The notes under the pieces are model-generated. The model searched no databases, was not told where the DNA came from, and worked only from the letters and a program-made list of their open reading frames with translations. Below are positions 1-8,617 of a DNA stretch of 64,000 bases, one piece after another. The stretch spans positions 992,501 to 1,056,500 of the forward strand of contig NZ_CP075190.1 in NCBI RefSeq assembly GCF_020510585.1. Direction: 5' to 3'. This DNA is from Ferribacterium limneticum (GTDB lineage Bacteria; Pseudomonadota; Gammaproteobacteria; Burkholderiales; Rhodocyclaceae). Each line of letters begins with the position of its first letter. The stretch's first letter is position 1. The position numbers and the translations under genes were made by a program.

Positions 1-974
1 GAAGTATGAGGGATGCACTTTCCTTGCTGGATCAGGCAATTGCTCATGGTGCGGGGAGGGTCGAAGAGGCTCAAGTTCGAAGCATGCTGGGAACTGTTGA
101 TCAGGATTATCTGTTCGGTATTCTTGAGGCGCTGCAGGCCGGCGATGCATCGGCTTTGCTACAGGTCGCCGCGGACCTTGGCGTGCGCAGTCTTTCTTTT
201 TCTTCGGCTTTGCAGGAGTTGGGCTCATTGCTGACGCGCTTGCAGGTGGCTCAGTGTGTTCCGGCTGCGATAGATGATGACGACCCTGACAAGATTAGGT
301 TGCTCTCGTTGGCAACAGCGTTTTCGCCTGAATTCGTGCAGTTGGCTTATCAAATCGTAAATATTGGCCGAAATGAGCTGTCGACCGGGCCGGATGAGCA
401 TGCGGGTTTTGTGATGACCTTGCTCAGGTTGTATACGTTTCGTCCAAGCACTGTTGCGGATGTGTTGGTCGCGGTGACGCCAAAGAGCCGGCCACTGATA
501 AACACCCGCCCTCCAATAGCTGAGGGGGCAGAGGGCGCTGTGCAAAATATTCTTGCGAAGCCAGTGCAAGCGTCTGTGAGACAGTTGCCTTCCGAAGATG
601 CGGATTGGCATCAGATTGTGGCGTCGCTCCCGTTGTCCGGGCTAGCCCGGGAACTGGCGCAGAACTGTGAGCTGAGAAAGCTGGGCGAAGCAGAGTGCTT
701 GTTGCGACTACCGCCATCGCAAGCGCACCTACAGATGAAGCCTGGGCCGGACAAACTGCAGCAGGCTTTGAGCGAGTATTTTGGTCGAACGCTGAAAGTA
801 CGGTTTGAGTTGGCCCAGAACGAGTCGGATACACCGGCGGAGACTGTGGGTCGTCAACGTCAGGAGCGACAGGACTCTGCTGTTGCTTCGATCGCTCGGG
901 ATACATTTATACGCGATGCCATTGAGTCTCTCGATGCATCGGTTGTCGAATCATCCATTAAACCTATTGCGTAA
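1..974 (+). CDS. dnaX: DNA polymerase III tau/gamma subunit, C-terminal part (5' end outside window)
   Basis: This is the C-terminal part of the clamp-loader subunit that also links polymerase cores to the replicative helicase. The frame is already open at the left edge (first full codon at base 3), so the ATPase half and the start codon lie outside the window and about 323 residues remain. The visible part opens with SMRDALSLLDQAIAHG, typical of the end of the ATPase module, passes through the helical collar domain, and continues into a tau-type C-terminal region. No A-rich slippery heptamer like that used to make gamma in E. coli occurs in this part. ybaB follows after 12 bases and then recR, the usual dnaX-ybaB-recR order, which supports the call. 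Confidence 0.93.
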   Translation, partial: SMRDALSLLDQAIAHGAGRVEEAQVRSMLGTVDQDYLFGILEALQAGDASALLQVAADLGVRSLSFSSALQELGSLLTRLQVAQCVPAAIDDDDPDKIRLLSLATAFSPEFVQLAYQIVNIGRNELSTGPDEHAGFVMTLLRLYTFRPSTVADVLVAVTPKSRPLINTRPPIAEGAEGAVQNILAKPVQASVRQLPSEDADWHQIVASLPLSGLARELAQNCELRKLGEAECLLRLPPSQAHLQMKPGPDKLQQALSEYFGRTLKVRFELAQNESDTPAETVGRQRQERQDSAVASIARDTFIRDAIESLDASVVESSIKPIA

Positions 975-986
975 CGGAGAGCGAAT

Positions 987-1310
987 ATGATGAAGGGTGG
1001 CTTGGCTGGCCTGATGAAACAGGCGCAGGCGATGCAGGAAAATATGAAAAAGGCCCAGGAGCAGCTGGCCCAGACCGAGATCGAAGGGGTTGCCGGGGCG
1101 GGCATGGTCAAGATTGTGATGACTGGTGCGCATGAGGTGCGCAGAGTCAGTATTGATCCGTCGGTGATGGATGACCGGGAGATGCTCGAGGATCTGATTG
1201 CTGCGGCGATGAATGATGCTGTTCGCCGAGGTGAGGCGCTTAGTCAGGACAAGATGTCAGGCTTTACGTCGGGGCTAAATTTGCCACCTGGTTTCAAGCT
1301 GCCTTTTTAA
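987..1310 (+). CDS. ybaB: YbaB/EbfC family nucleoid-associated protein
   Basis: A 107-residue DNA-binding protein of the YbaB/EbfC family, which forms small dimers that coat DNA. The N-terminus is the charged, helical segment usual for the family ([17 protein letters not shown]) and the middle holds the conserved GxVKIVMTG-like strand followed by an acidic helix. Length matches the family. A GGAGAG ribosome-binding site lies just before the ATG at 987; a second ATG follows directly at 990. It sits 12 bases after dnaX and 3 bases before recR, so the three are very probably co-transcribed. Confidence 0.93.
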   Translation: MMKGGLAGLMKQAQAMQENMKKAQEQLAQTEIEGVAGAGMVKIVMTGAHEVRRVSIDPSVMDDREMLEDLIAAAMNDAVRRGEALSQDKMSGFTSGLNLPPGFKLPF

Positions 1311-1313
1311 TTA

Positions 1314-1913
1314 GTGAATCCGTCGGGGCTTGATTCGCTGATTGAAGCGTTGCGCTGCCTGCCTGGTGTCGGGCCAAAGTCCGCGCAGCGCATGGCCTAT
1401 CATCTGCTGCAACGTGATCGCAAAGGTGCGCAAAATCTGGGTGACGCCGTGCAACATGCTTTGCAGTCGATTCGACATTGTCAGCGCTGCAATACATTTA
1501 CCGAAGCGGAAATATGCGAACGCTGCGCTTCGCCGCGGCGCGATGCGAGCCTGCTGTGCGTAGTCGAAACGCCAGTCGACATGAACATGATGGAACAGAC
1601 CCAGAGTTATCAGGGGCTGTATTACGTATTGATGGGCAAGATTTCCCCGCTTGATGGCGTCGGGCCAAAGGATATTGGCTTGGATAGACTGATGGCCAGG
1701 GCGCTCGACGGTGTGGTTCGAGAGGTTATTTTGGCGACAAACTACACCAACGAAGGAGAAGCCACGGCTCACTACATCACGGCCATGCTTGGGCCCAAGG
1801 GGGTTGGCGTGACCAGGATTGCACGTGGCATACCGGTTGGTGGCGAGCTCGAATATGTCGATAGTGGCACTTTGGCGCAGGCGTTTCGAGAGCGCAAGTC
1901 CTGTGGTGGGTGA
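1314..1913 (+). CDS. recR: Recombination mediator protein RecR
   Basis: RecR acts with RecF and RecO to load RecA on gapped DNA. The 199 residues match the family length. Visible parts are the N-terminal helix-hairpin-helix ([13 protein letters not shown]), a C4 zinc finger at about residues 57-72 (CQRC then CERC), and the Toprim domain starting at CVVETPVD. The start is GTG at 1314, only three bases after the ybaB stop, with no clear ribosome-binding site, which suggests translational coupling to ybaB. Confidence 0.95.
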   Translation: MNPSGLDSLIEALRCLPGVGPKSAQRMAYHLLQRDRKGAQNLGDAVQHALQSIRHCQRCNTFTEAEICERCASPRRDASLLCVVETPVDMNMMEQTQSYQGLYYVLMGKISPLDGVGPKDIGLDRLMARALDGVVREVILATNYTNEGEATAHYITAMLGPKGVGVTRIARGIPVGGELEYVDSGTLAQAFRERKSCGG

Positions 1914-1924
1914 TATCCGACTTT

Positions 1925-1950
1925 TATCGGACCGTCCGATATCGTATAAT
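1925..1950 (+). promoter_or_regulatory. Candidate pet-operon promoter with a perfect palindromic operator
   Basis: Bases 1925-1941 form a perfect palindrome with 8-base arms (TATCGGAC / GTCCGATA) around one central base. Four bases later comes a perfect -10 hexamer, TATAAT, at 1945-1950, about 40 bases before petA. The palindrome occupies the spacer between the -10 box and any -35 box, the place where a repressor would block RNA polymerase. There is no good -35 hexamer at the standard distance. No U-run follows, so it does not look like a recR terminator. Confidence 0.5.
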
Positions 1951-1997
1951 TTAGCGTTTAATTTTTATCCCATCTAATTCCGTTAGGGGTCAGCGTA

Positions 1998-2594
1998 ATG
2001 AGCAATCAAGGAAAAATGGACTGCGGACGGCGACGTCTGGTCGTTGCGACCGCAGCCGTGGGCGGGGCGGGCGCGGTTGCCGCACTCGTTCCGTTCGTAT
2101 CCAGCTTGCTTCCGTCCGAACGCGCCAAGGCTGCAGGCGCACCGGTCGAAGTGGATATCAGCAAGCTCGAACCGGGTCAGATGATGACCGTCGAGTGGCG
2201 TGGCAAGCCGGTGTGGATTATCAACCGCACCAAGGAAATGATGGACACGCTTCCCAAACTGGCTGATGCGGTTGCTGATCCGAAGTCCGAAAAAAACCAG
2301 CAACCGGCTTATGCACAGAACGATACGCGTTCGATCAAGCCCGAAATCATGGTTGTTGTCGGTATCTGTACACACTTGGGTTGCTCGCCTTCCCAGAAGT
2401 TCAAGGCAGGCACCGAAGAAGGAATGCCTGATGGCTGGCTGGGGGGCTTCCTGTGCCCTTGCCATGGTTCGACCTTCGACTTTGCCGGTCGTGTTTACAA
2501 GTCGAAACCTGCCCCGACCAACCTCGAAGTGCCGCCGCACGTGTATCTCGCTGATACCCGTATCATGATCGGCGAAGACAAGAAGGGAGCATAG
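1998..2594 (+). CDS. petA: Ubiquinol-cytochrome c reductase, Rieske iron-sulfur subunit
   Basis: The Rieske subunit of cytochrome bc1, which takes one electron from ubiquinol and passes it to cytochrome c1 on the periplasmic side. The 198 residues start with a twin-arginine segment (CGRRRLVVATAAVGG) leading into the single membrane anchor. The [2Fe-2S] ligands are in CTHLGCS (about residue 124) and CPCHGS (about residue 152), the canonical Rieske boxes. It is the first gene of petABC; petB starts two bases after its stop. Confidence 0.97.
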   Translation: MSNQGKMDCGRRRLVVATAAVGGAGAVAALVPFVSSLLPSERAKAAGAPVEVDISKLEPGQMMTVEWRGKPVWIINRTKEMMDTLPKLADAVADPKSEKNQQPAYAQNDTRSIKPEIMVVVGICTHLGCSPSQKFKAGTEEGMPDGWLGGFLCPCHGSTFDFAGRVYKSKPAPTNLEVPPHVYLADTRIMIGEDKKGA

Positions 2595-2596
2595 AA

Positions 2597-3898
2597 ATGG
2601 CTGCTGGCAATTTCGAAAAGTACAAGTCCGACGGCTCGCTGGCCGGTAACGCGCTGGAGTGGGTCGATGCCCGCTTCCCGGCGACTTCCATGTGGAAGGG
2701 CCACCTGTCCGAGTACTACGCCCCGAAGAACTTTAACTTCTGGTATTTCTTTGGTTCTCTGGCGCTGCTGGTCCTGGTTATCCAGATTGTTACCGGCATC
2801 TTCCTGGTCATGCACTACAAGCCGGATGCAGCGCTGAACGCCAATGGCGTGCCAATCGCGTTTGCCTCGGTCGAATACATCATGCGCGATGTATCAGGTG
2901 GCTGGCTGATTCGCTACATGCACTCAACTGGTGCTTCGGCCTTCTTCATCGTGGTCTATATGCACATGTTCCGTGGCCTTCTCTACGGTTCATATCGCAA
3001 ACCACGCGAGTTGACCTGGCTGTTTGGCGTCGGCATTTTCCTTTGCCTGATGGGTGAAGCCTTCTTCGGCTACCTGCTGCCATGGGGCCAGATGTCTTAT
3101 TGGGGCGCCCAGGTTATTGTCAATCTGTTCTCGGCGATTCCGGTCATCGGCGGTGATCTGTCGCTGATCATTCGCGGCGACTTCGTCGTTGGCGATGCCA
3201 CGCTGAATCGCTTCTTCTCCTTCCACGTGATCGCCTTCCCGCTCGTTCTGATCGGTCTGGTTGCTGCTCACGTCCTGGCCCTGCACGAAACCGGTTCGAA
3301 CAACCCGGACGGTGTCGAAATCAAGGCCAACAAGGACGAAAACGGCATTCCGCGTGATGGCATCCCGTTCCACCCGTACTACACGGTGAAGGACATCGTT
3401 GGCGTCGTGGTCTTCCTGATGGTTTTCTCGGCGGTGATGTTCTGGGCACCGGAAGGTGGTGGTTACTTCCTGGAAACGCCGAACTTCTACCCGGCTGACC
3501 CGTTGAAGACTCCGCCGCATATCGCGCCGGTCTGGTACTTCACGCCGTTCTACTCGATTCTGCGTGCGGTTACCTATCCGCTCTTCGGTCTTGATGCCAA
3601 GTTTTGGGGTGTGGTTGCCATGGGCGCTTCGGTCGTGATCTTCGCCTTCCTGCCCTGGCTCGATCGTAGCCCGGTCAAGTCGATCCGCTACCGTGGTCCG
3701 ATCTACAAGACTCTGCTGACCATCTTCGTCGTTTGTTTCTTCGTTCTTGGCTATCTGGGCACGCTGTCCCCGTCGCCGATGGGGGAAATGGTATCGCAGG
3801 TTTGTTCGGTGTTCTACTTTGGTTTCTTCCTCGCTATGCCGTGGTGGTCGCGGATGGATAAGTTCAAGCCGGTCCCTGACCGTGTGACGTTCAAGTGA
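2597..3898 (+). CDS. petB: Cytochrome b subunit of the bc1 complex
   Basis: The 433-residue integral membrane subunit that carries hemes bL and bH and the Qo and Qi quinol/quinone sites. Typical features are the hydrophobic helices beginning WYFFGSLALLVLVIQIV, heme-ligating histidines (MHYKP, RYMHSTGAS, FHVIAFPL, AAHVLALHETGS) and a Qo-site PEWxF-type segment near HIAPVWYF. The length fits a fused cytochrome b (b6 plus subunit IV portions), as in other proteobacteria. It lies between petA and petC with short gaps, so the three form one operon. Confidence 0.97.
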   Translation: MAAGNFEKYKSDGSLAGNALEWVDARFPATSMWKGHLSEYYAPKNFNFWYFFGSLALLVLVIQIVTGIFLVMHYKPDAALNANGVPIAFASVEYIMRDVSGGWLIRYMHSTGASAFFIVVYMHMFRGLLYGSYRKPRELTWLFGVGIFLCLMGEAFFGYLLPWGQMSYWGAQVIVNLFSAIPVIGGDLSLIIRGDFVVGDATLNRFFSFHVIAFPLVLIGLVAAHVLALHETGSNNPDGVEIKANKDENGIPRDGIPFHPYYTVKDIVGVVVFLMVFSAVMFWAPEGGGYFLETPNFYPADPLKTPPHIAPVWYFTPFYSILRAVTYPLFGLDAKFWGVVAMGASVVIFAFLPWLDRSPVKSIRYRGPIYKTLLTIFVVCFFVLGYLGTLSPSPMGEMVSQVCSVFYFGFFLAMPWWSRMDKFKPVPDRVTFK

Positions 3899-3911
3899 GA
3901 GGATGATTAAA

Positions 3912-4631
3912 ATGAAAAAATTCCTTATCGCCTTGCTCTTTGCGCCTATCCTGGCATTTGCTAACACCAGTACGGTCCATATCGACAAGTGGCCTGGTTC
4001 GGTCAGCGACAAAGCGGCGTTGCAGAATGGTGCCAAGCTGTTCGTCAATTACTGCATGAACTGTCACGGTGCCTCCTACATGCGCTACAAGAATCTGCTG
4101 GATCTCGGTCTGACCGAGCAGCAGGTCAAGGAAAACCTGATGTTCACCTCCGATAAGATCGGTGAACTGATGCGTGTGGCAGCGCGTTCCGATGAGCAGA
4201 AACTGTGGTTTGGCGCTACGCCGCCGGATCTGACCATCGTTGCCCGGGCCCGTGGCGAAGCCGGCAATGCTGGTGCAGGCGCGGACTGGCTCTACACCTA
4301 CCTGCGTTCTTTCTATCGTGACGCGAACCGTCCGACGGGCTGGAACAACACGGTATTCGAGAACGTCGGCATGCCGCATATCCTGTACGGACTGCAAGGC
4401 CAGCAAGTGATGAATCACGAAACGCACAAGCTGGAACTGGCTGTCCCGGGCTCGATGGCACCGGCCGAATTCGACAAGTCGGTTTCCGACCTGGTCGGTT
4501 TTATGGTCTGGATGGGCGAGCCGCAGCAGGAATATCGCCGTACTCTGGGCTGGTTCGTTCTGGCCTTCCTGGCAGTTCTCTTTGTTGTCGCTTACGCGCT
4601 CAAGAAGGAATACTGGAAAGACATTCACTGA
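3912..4631 (+). CDS. petC: Cytochrome c1 subunit of the bc1 complex
   Basis: Periplasm-facing heme protein that accepts electrons from the Rieske centre and hands them to soluble cytochrome c. It has an N-terminal signal peptide (MKKFLIALLFAPILAFA), one CXXCH heme site (CMNCH, about residue 48), and a C-terminal membrane anchor (GWFVLAFLAVLFVVAYAL). I chose the ATG at 3912 because the GAGAGG ribosome-binding site sits about eight bases before it; the in-frame ATG at 3903 is too close to that site. About 239 residues, normal for the family. Confidence 0.95.
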   Translation: MKKFLIALLFAPILAFANTSTVHIDKWPGSVSDKAALQNGAKLFVNYCMNCHGASYMRYKNLLDLGLTEQQVKENLMFTSDKIGELMRVAARSDEQKLWFGATPPDLTIVARARGEAGNAGAGADWLYTYLRSFYRDANRPTGWNNTVFENVGMPHILYGLQGQQVMNHETHKLELAVPGSMAPAEFDKSVSDLVGFMVWMGEPQQEYRRTLGWFVLAFLAVLFVVAYALKKEYWKDIH

Positions 4632-4650
4632 TCCTTCCCGGATCGGCTAA

Positions 4651-4689
4651 CGGCATCGCGGGTTTGGCTCTGGCCAGCCCCCGATGCCG
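4651..4689 (+). terminator. Hairpin between petC and sspA
   Basis: Arms CGGCATCG(C)GGG at 4651-4662 and CCC(C)CGATGCCG at 4678-4689 pair across a 15-base loop. Only a short TCATTTT follows, so it may be a weak terminator or an mRNA-stabilising end for petABC. Confidence 0.5.
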
Positions 4690-4714
4690 AATCTCATTTT
4701 GAGGGTTACCACAA

Positions 4715-5311
4715 ATGATGAACCTCTACTCGGGCACCACTTGCCCCTTTAGTCACCGTTGCCGCATTGTCCTGTTCGAAAAGGGCATGGATTTTCAGGT
4801 CATCGACGTCGACATGTTCAACAAGCCGGAAGAAATGGCGGCGATCAATCCGCACAATCGCGTGCCGGTTTTGGTCGAGCGCGATCTGGTTCTGTTTGAG
4901 CCGAACATCATTAACGAATACATTGACGAGCGCTTCCCGCATCCGCAACTGATGCCGGCTGATCCGATCATGCGTGCGCGTGCCCGCCAGTTGCTGGTCG
5001 GCATGGAACGGGAGATATTCTCGTTCATGGAAGTCATTGAAAAGAACGGCAAGACTGCTGACAAGGCACGCCAGGAAATCAAGGCTCGCCTGACCGAAAT
5101 CGTGCCGATCTTCAACAAGCAAAAATTCATGCTGGGCGATGAGTTTTCCATGCTCGACGTGGCCATCGCACCGCTGCTCTGGCGTCTGGACCACTACGGT
5201 ATCGACCTCGGCAAGGCGGCGGCACCGTTGATGAAATACGCCGAACGCATTTTCAGCCGTCAGGGTTTCATCGACGCACTGACGCCGTCCGAAAAGGCAA
5301 TGCGCAAGTAG
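4715..5311 (+). CDS. sspA: Stringent starvation protein A (glutathione S-transferase fold)
   Basis: SspA is a GST-fold protein that binds RNA polymerase and alters promoter choice during starvation. The 198 residues hold an N-terminal thioredoxin-like domain with the GTTCPFSHRCRIVL start and the NRVPVLVE cis-proline motif, then an all-helical C-terminal domain with the FMLGDEFSMLDVAIAPLLWR segment typical of SspA. sspB starts two bases after the stop, and the order petABC-sspA-sspB is common in betaproteobacteria. The start could also be the second ATG at 4718. Confidence 0.93.
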   Translation: MMNLYSGTTCPFSHRCRIVLFEKGMDFQVIDVDMFNKPEEMAAINPHNRVPVLVERDLVLFEPNIINEYIDERFPHPQLMPADPIMRARARQLLVGMEREIFSFMEVIEKNGKTADKARQEIKARLTEIVPIFNKQKFMLGDEFSMLDVAIAPLLWRLDHYGIDLGKAAAPLMKYAERIFSRQGFIDALTPSEKAMRK

Positions 5312-5313
5312 GC

Positions 5314-5748
5314 ATGGAACTTCCGTCTACCAAGCCCTACCTGCTCCGTGCCATTTGGGAGTGGTGCTGTGACAACGGCTTCACCCCGTACATTGCGGTT
5401 GAGGTCGATGAGCGCACCCGCGTACCCCGTGAATTTGTTCGCGACGGCCAGATCGTACTCAATCTGGGCCCGGATGCGACCAAGAAATTGCTGATCGGCA
5501 ACGATTTCATCGATTTTCAGGCCCGTTTTGGCGGTGTTGCCCGCGATTTGTCGGTGCCTGTCGCGCGTGTTTCGGCCATTTACGCCCGGGAAAATGGTGC
5601 CGGAATGGCCTTTGAGGTCGATGGTGCCGAAGATCAGGCCGATGCCGAATTCATCGATGCCGGCGAAGCCGTTGTGGAGCCAGAGGAGCCGCCACCAGAG
5701 CCACCACGCCCAGAAGCAGGGCGTCCCTGGTTGCAGCGCATCAAATAG
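5314..5748 (+). CDS. sspB: ClpXP protease specificity-enhancing factor SspB
   Basis: SspB is an adaptor that delivers ssrA-tagged proteins to ClpXP. The 144 residues have the family's opening (PYLLRAIWEWCCDNGFTPYI), a central beta domain that binds the tag (QIVLNLGPDATKKLLIGN and IDFQARFGG), and an acidic, proline-rich tail that ends in a short ClpX-docking-like segment (RPWLQRIK). It follows sspA directly. Confidence 0.94.
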   Translation: MELPSTKPYLLRAIWEWCCDNGFTPYIAVEVDERTRVPREFVRDGQIVLNLGPDATKKLLIGNDFIDFQARFGGVARDLSVPVARVSAIYARENGAGMAFEVDGAEDQADAEFIDAGEAVVEPEEPPPEPPRPEAGRPWLQRIK

Positions 5749-5773
5749 GGACGCAGGCCGCACTTGATGCACT

Positions 5774-5811
5774 AAAAAGGGGATATTCCACAGCGGAGTT
5801 TCCCCTTTTTT
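5774..5811 (+). terminator. Intrinsic terminator after sspB
   Basis: An AAAAAGGGGA arm pairs with TCCCCTTTTT across a loop of about 16 bases, and a T-run follows. It insulates sspAB from the nasA promoter that lies just downstream. Confidence 0.8.
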
Positions 5812-5836
5812 CATGCAAGTCCATGATTTTTCAACG

Positions 5837-5852
5837 TGGCATAGCTGTTGCT
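5837..5852 (+). promoter_or_regulatory. Sigma-54 promoter of nasA
   Basis: TGGCATAGCTGTTGCT has the GG at -24 and the GC at -12 with exactly ten bases between them, the defining spacing of sigma-54 promoters. The predicted transcript start is near 5863, so the nasA leader would be only about 13 bases. The regulator is inferred to be NtrC; no good NtrC palindrome was found just upstream, only a TGCACT half site near 5769. Confidence 0.82.
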
Positions 5853-5875
5853 CAAGCCAAGCCGGAAGGAAAATC

Positions 5876-8599
5876 ATGAGAACTGAGTTTAAGTCTACCT
5901 GTTGCTACTGTGGCGTCGGATGCGGCGTGCTTATCGAAACCGAGGACGGAACGATCACCGGACTACGCGGTGATCCGGAACACCCGGCCAATCGCGGACG
6001 CCTGTGCACCAAGGGCGCGACCCTGAATCAGACGGTCAATCCAACGTATCGCCTGCAGTTTCCCGAAAAACGCATGAGCCGGGGCGGAGCAGGGCAACGT
6101 TTGAGTTGGGATCAGGCGCTTGATGAAGCCGCCGAGCGTTTTGCCGCCACCATTCGGCTACATGGCCCGGATTCGGTTGCCTTCTACATTTCCGGCCAGT
6201 TGCTGACCGAGGACTACTACGTCTTCAACAAGCTGGCCAAGGGTTTGATCGGCACCAATAACGTCGATACCAATTCACGCCTTTGCATGTCCTCGGCCGT
6301 GGCCGGCTACAAGCAGACGCTGGGCGCCGATGCGCCGCCGTGCAGTTACGCCGACATCCTCGAGGCCAAGGTGATTTTCATCACCGGCGCCAATCCGGCC
6401 ATTGCTCACCCGATCATTTTTCGCTACATCGAAGATGCCAAGGCGGCCAACCCTGATCTCAAGATCATCGTCGCCGACCCGCGGCGCACGGAGAGTGCCG
6501 AGATTGCCGACCTCCATTTGCCACTCAAGCCGGGCAGCGACATCGCGTTGTTCAACGGCATGCTGCATGTGCTGATCAACGAAGGCCTGGTCGACGAGGC
6601 CTATGTCGAGGCGCACACCAGCGGTTTCGCTGCGCTGGCCGATATTGTCAAAAATTACTCGCCGGAAAAAGTTGCTGAAGTCTGTGGCATTCCGGCCGAT
6701 GCTGTCGTCCAGGCGGCCCGTTGGTTCGGTGCCAGCAAAGCCTCGCTGTCGCTCTACTGTCAGGGGCTGAATCAATCGGCCCACGGTACGCACAACAATG
6801 CCGGCATCATTCACCTGCACCTGGCAACCGGCCAGATCGGCAAGCCGGGGGCCGGGCCGTTCTCGCTGACCGGGCAGCCGAATGCGATGGGCGGACGCGA
6901 GGTGGGCGGCTTGTCCAACCTGCTGTCGGCCCACCGTGACCTGGCCAATCCGGAACATCGCGCCGAGGTGGCACGCTTGTGGGGCGTCCCGGACGTGCCG
7001 GCCAAGCCGGGCAAGTCGGCGGTCAACCTGTTCCAGGCCCTGAAAACCGGCGAAATCAAGGCGGTGTGGATCGCCTGCACCAATCCGGCGCAGTCGCTGC
7101 CGAATCAGGCGGCCGTCCGTGAGGCATTGCTGGCCGCCGAATACGTCGTGTTGCAGGAAACCTATGGCAACACCGACACCGCCGATTACGCCGACTTGCT
7201 GCTGCCGGCCAGTGGCTGGGGCGAGAAGCATGGCACGGTGACCAATTCCGAGCGTTGCATCACGCGCGTGCAGTCGGCGCTTCAGGCGCCCGGTGAGGCG
7301 CGCCACGACTGGGAAATCGTCGTCGATTTCGCGCGTCGTCTGGGCGACAAGCTGGGCCGTACCGATGCCGAGCGCCTGTTCCCCTACGCCGATGCCGAGT
7401 CCATCTTCAACGAGCATCGCGAAAGCACGCGTGGTCGCGATCTCGACATCACCGGCTTGTCCTACGCCTTGCTCGAATCGCAGGGGCCGCAGCAGTGGCC
7501 GTATCCGGAAGGAGCCAGCGCCGGCAAGGTCCGCCTTTACGAAGACGGTCGTTTCCCGACGGCGGACGGCAAGGCGCGCTTTGTCGCCATCGAACACAAA
7601 CCCACAGCTGAAGCCACGACGCCTGAGTTGCCGATTAGCCTGCTCTCCGGCCGCATGCGCGACCAATGGCACGGCATGAGCCGGACCGGCACCGTGCCGC
7701 GCCTGTTCAACCTTGAAGACGAGCCGCTGCTCGCCATGCATCCGTGCGACATGCGCCATCGTGGCCTGGAATCGGGCGACCTGGCCAAAGTGACCAACGG
7801 TCGTGGCGAGATGCTCGTCCGCGTCGGCGAACGCCCCGGTCTGGCCAAGGGGCGGGCCTGGATGCCGATGCACTGGGGCAACCAGTTCATCAACACGCCG
7901 GGCGCCAATGCGCTAGCCTGCGACGCCATCGATCCCTATTCGCAACAGCCGGAACTCAAGCATGCGGCCGTCCAGATCGTGAAGGCCGAGCTGTCCTACC
8001 CGCTCGCCGTGGTCCGCCGCTGCGCCAGCCAGTCCGAAGCGCTGGCGTTACTCCAGCGCGCCCGCAGCGCGCTGGCTGATTTTCCGTATGCCAACGTCGG
8101 CCTGTACGGCCGGACGACGCCGCTGGTTGTCTTCCGCGGCGCCAGTGCCGGGCCGGCGGCCGATGCCGAAATCTTTGCGCTGGATCGCCTCTTCGGCCTG
8201 GATGGCGAGGAGGGTGCCATTCTCTATGCGGACCCGACGCGCCGTATCAGCAAGAAGGCCATCGCCCAGCAGGGTCGCCTGCTCGGCGTCCGGCTGGCCG
8301 GCGAGACGCAGGCCCTGGCGTGGCTGAGGCAGGCGATGGCCGAGGATGAACTCGATGTCAGCCTGATTCGTTTTGCTCTGGCGCCTTCGGCCAAGCCGCC
8401 GGTGACCATGGTGGCGCGCAACATCGTCTGCAAATGCGCCGATGTCAGCGACGTGCAAATTCACCAAGAGCTGGAGAAAGGGGCTGACCTGCCGCAACTC
8501 CAGAAGAGCCTGAAATGCGGAACGTTCTGCGGTTCCTGTGTGCCCGATATCAAGCGCATGGTGGCAGAACATCCCCCCAGCATCGCAGCTGCGGCCTGA
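5876..8599 (+). CDS. nasA: Assimilatory nitrate reductase, catalytic subunit with C-terminal [2Fe-2S] domain
   Basis: Cytoplasmic molybdoenzyme that reduces nitrate to nitrite for nitrogen assimilation. About 907 residues. The N-terminal [4Fe-4S] ligands are in CCYCGVGCG plus the later RLCTKG cysteine; the likely molybdenum-ligating cysteine is in SRLCMSSAV. The middle is a molybdopterin-guanine-dinucleotide oxidoreductase and the C-terminus carries a BFD-type [2Fe-2S] domain (NIVCKCADVSD then CGTFCGSC). I chose ATG 5876, which follows a GGAAGGA ribosome-binding site and lies downstream of the sigma-54 promoter; an upstream in-frame ATG at 5813 is before that promoter. No separate NasB/NasC reductase gene is nearby, so the electron donor is not visible here. 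Confidence 0.95.
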   Translation: MRTEFKSTCCYCGVGCGVLIETEDGTITGLRGDPEHPANRGRLCTKGATLNQTVNPTYRLQFPEKRMSRGGAGQRLSWDQALDEAAERFAATIRLHGPDSVAFYISGQLLTEDYYVFNKLAKGLIGTNNVDTNSRLCMSSAVAGYKQTLGADAPPCSYADILEAKVIFITGANPAIAHPIIFRYIEDAKAANPDLKIIVADPRRTESAEIADLHLPLKPGSDIALFNGMLHVLINEGLVDEAYVEAHTSGFAALADIVKNYSPEKVAEVCGIPADAVVQAARWFGASKASLSLYCQGLNQSAHGTHNNAGIIHLHLATGQIGKPGAGPFSLTGQPNAMGGREVGGLSNLLSAHRDLANPEHRAEVARLWGVPDVPAKPGKSAVNLFQALKTGEIKAVWIACTNPAQSLPNQAAVREALLAAEYVVLQETYGNTDTADYADLLLPASGWGEKHGTVTNSERCITRVQSALQAPGEARHDWEIVVDFARRLGDKLGRTDAERLFPYADAESIFNEHRESTRGRDLDITGLSYALLESQGPQQWPYPEGASAGKVRLYEDGRFPTADGKARFVAIEHKPTAEATTPELPISLLSGRMRDQWHGMSRTGTVPRLFNLEDEPLLAMHPCDMRHRGLESGDLAKVTNGRGEMLVRVGERPGLAKGRAWMPMHWGNQFINTPGANALACDAIDPYSQQPELKHAAVQIVKAELSYPLAVVRRCASQSEALALLQRARSALADFPYANVGLYGRTTPLVVFRGASAGPAADAEIFALDRLFGLDGEEGAILYADPTRRISKKAIAQQGRLLGVRLAGETQALAWLRQAMAEDELDVSLIRFALAPSAKPPVTMVARNIVCKCADVSDVQIHQELEKGADLPQLQKSLKCGTFCGSCVPDIKRMVAEHPPSIAAAA

Positions 8600-8617
8600 C
8601 CGCAACCGGAGGAGACA

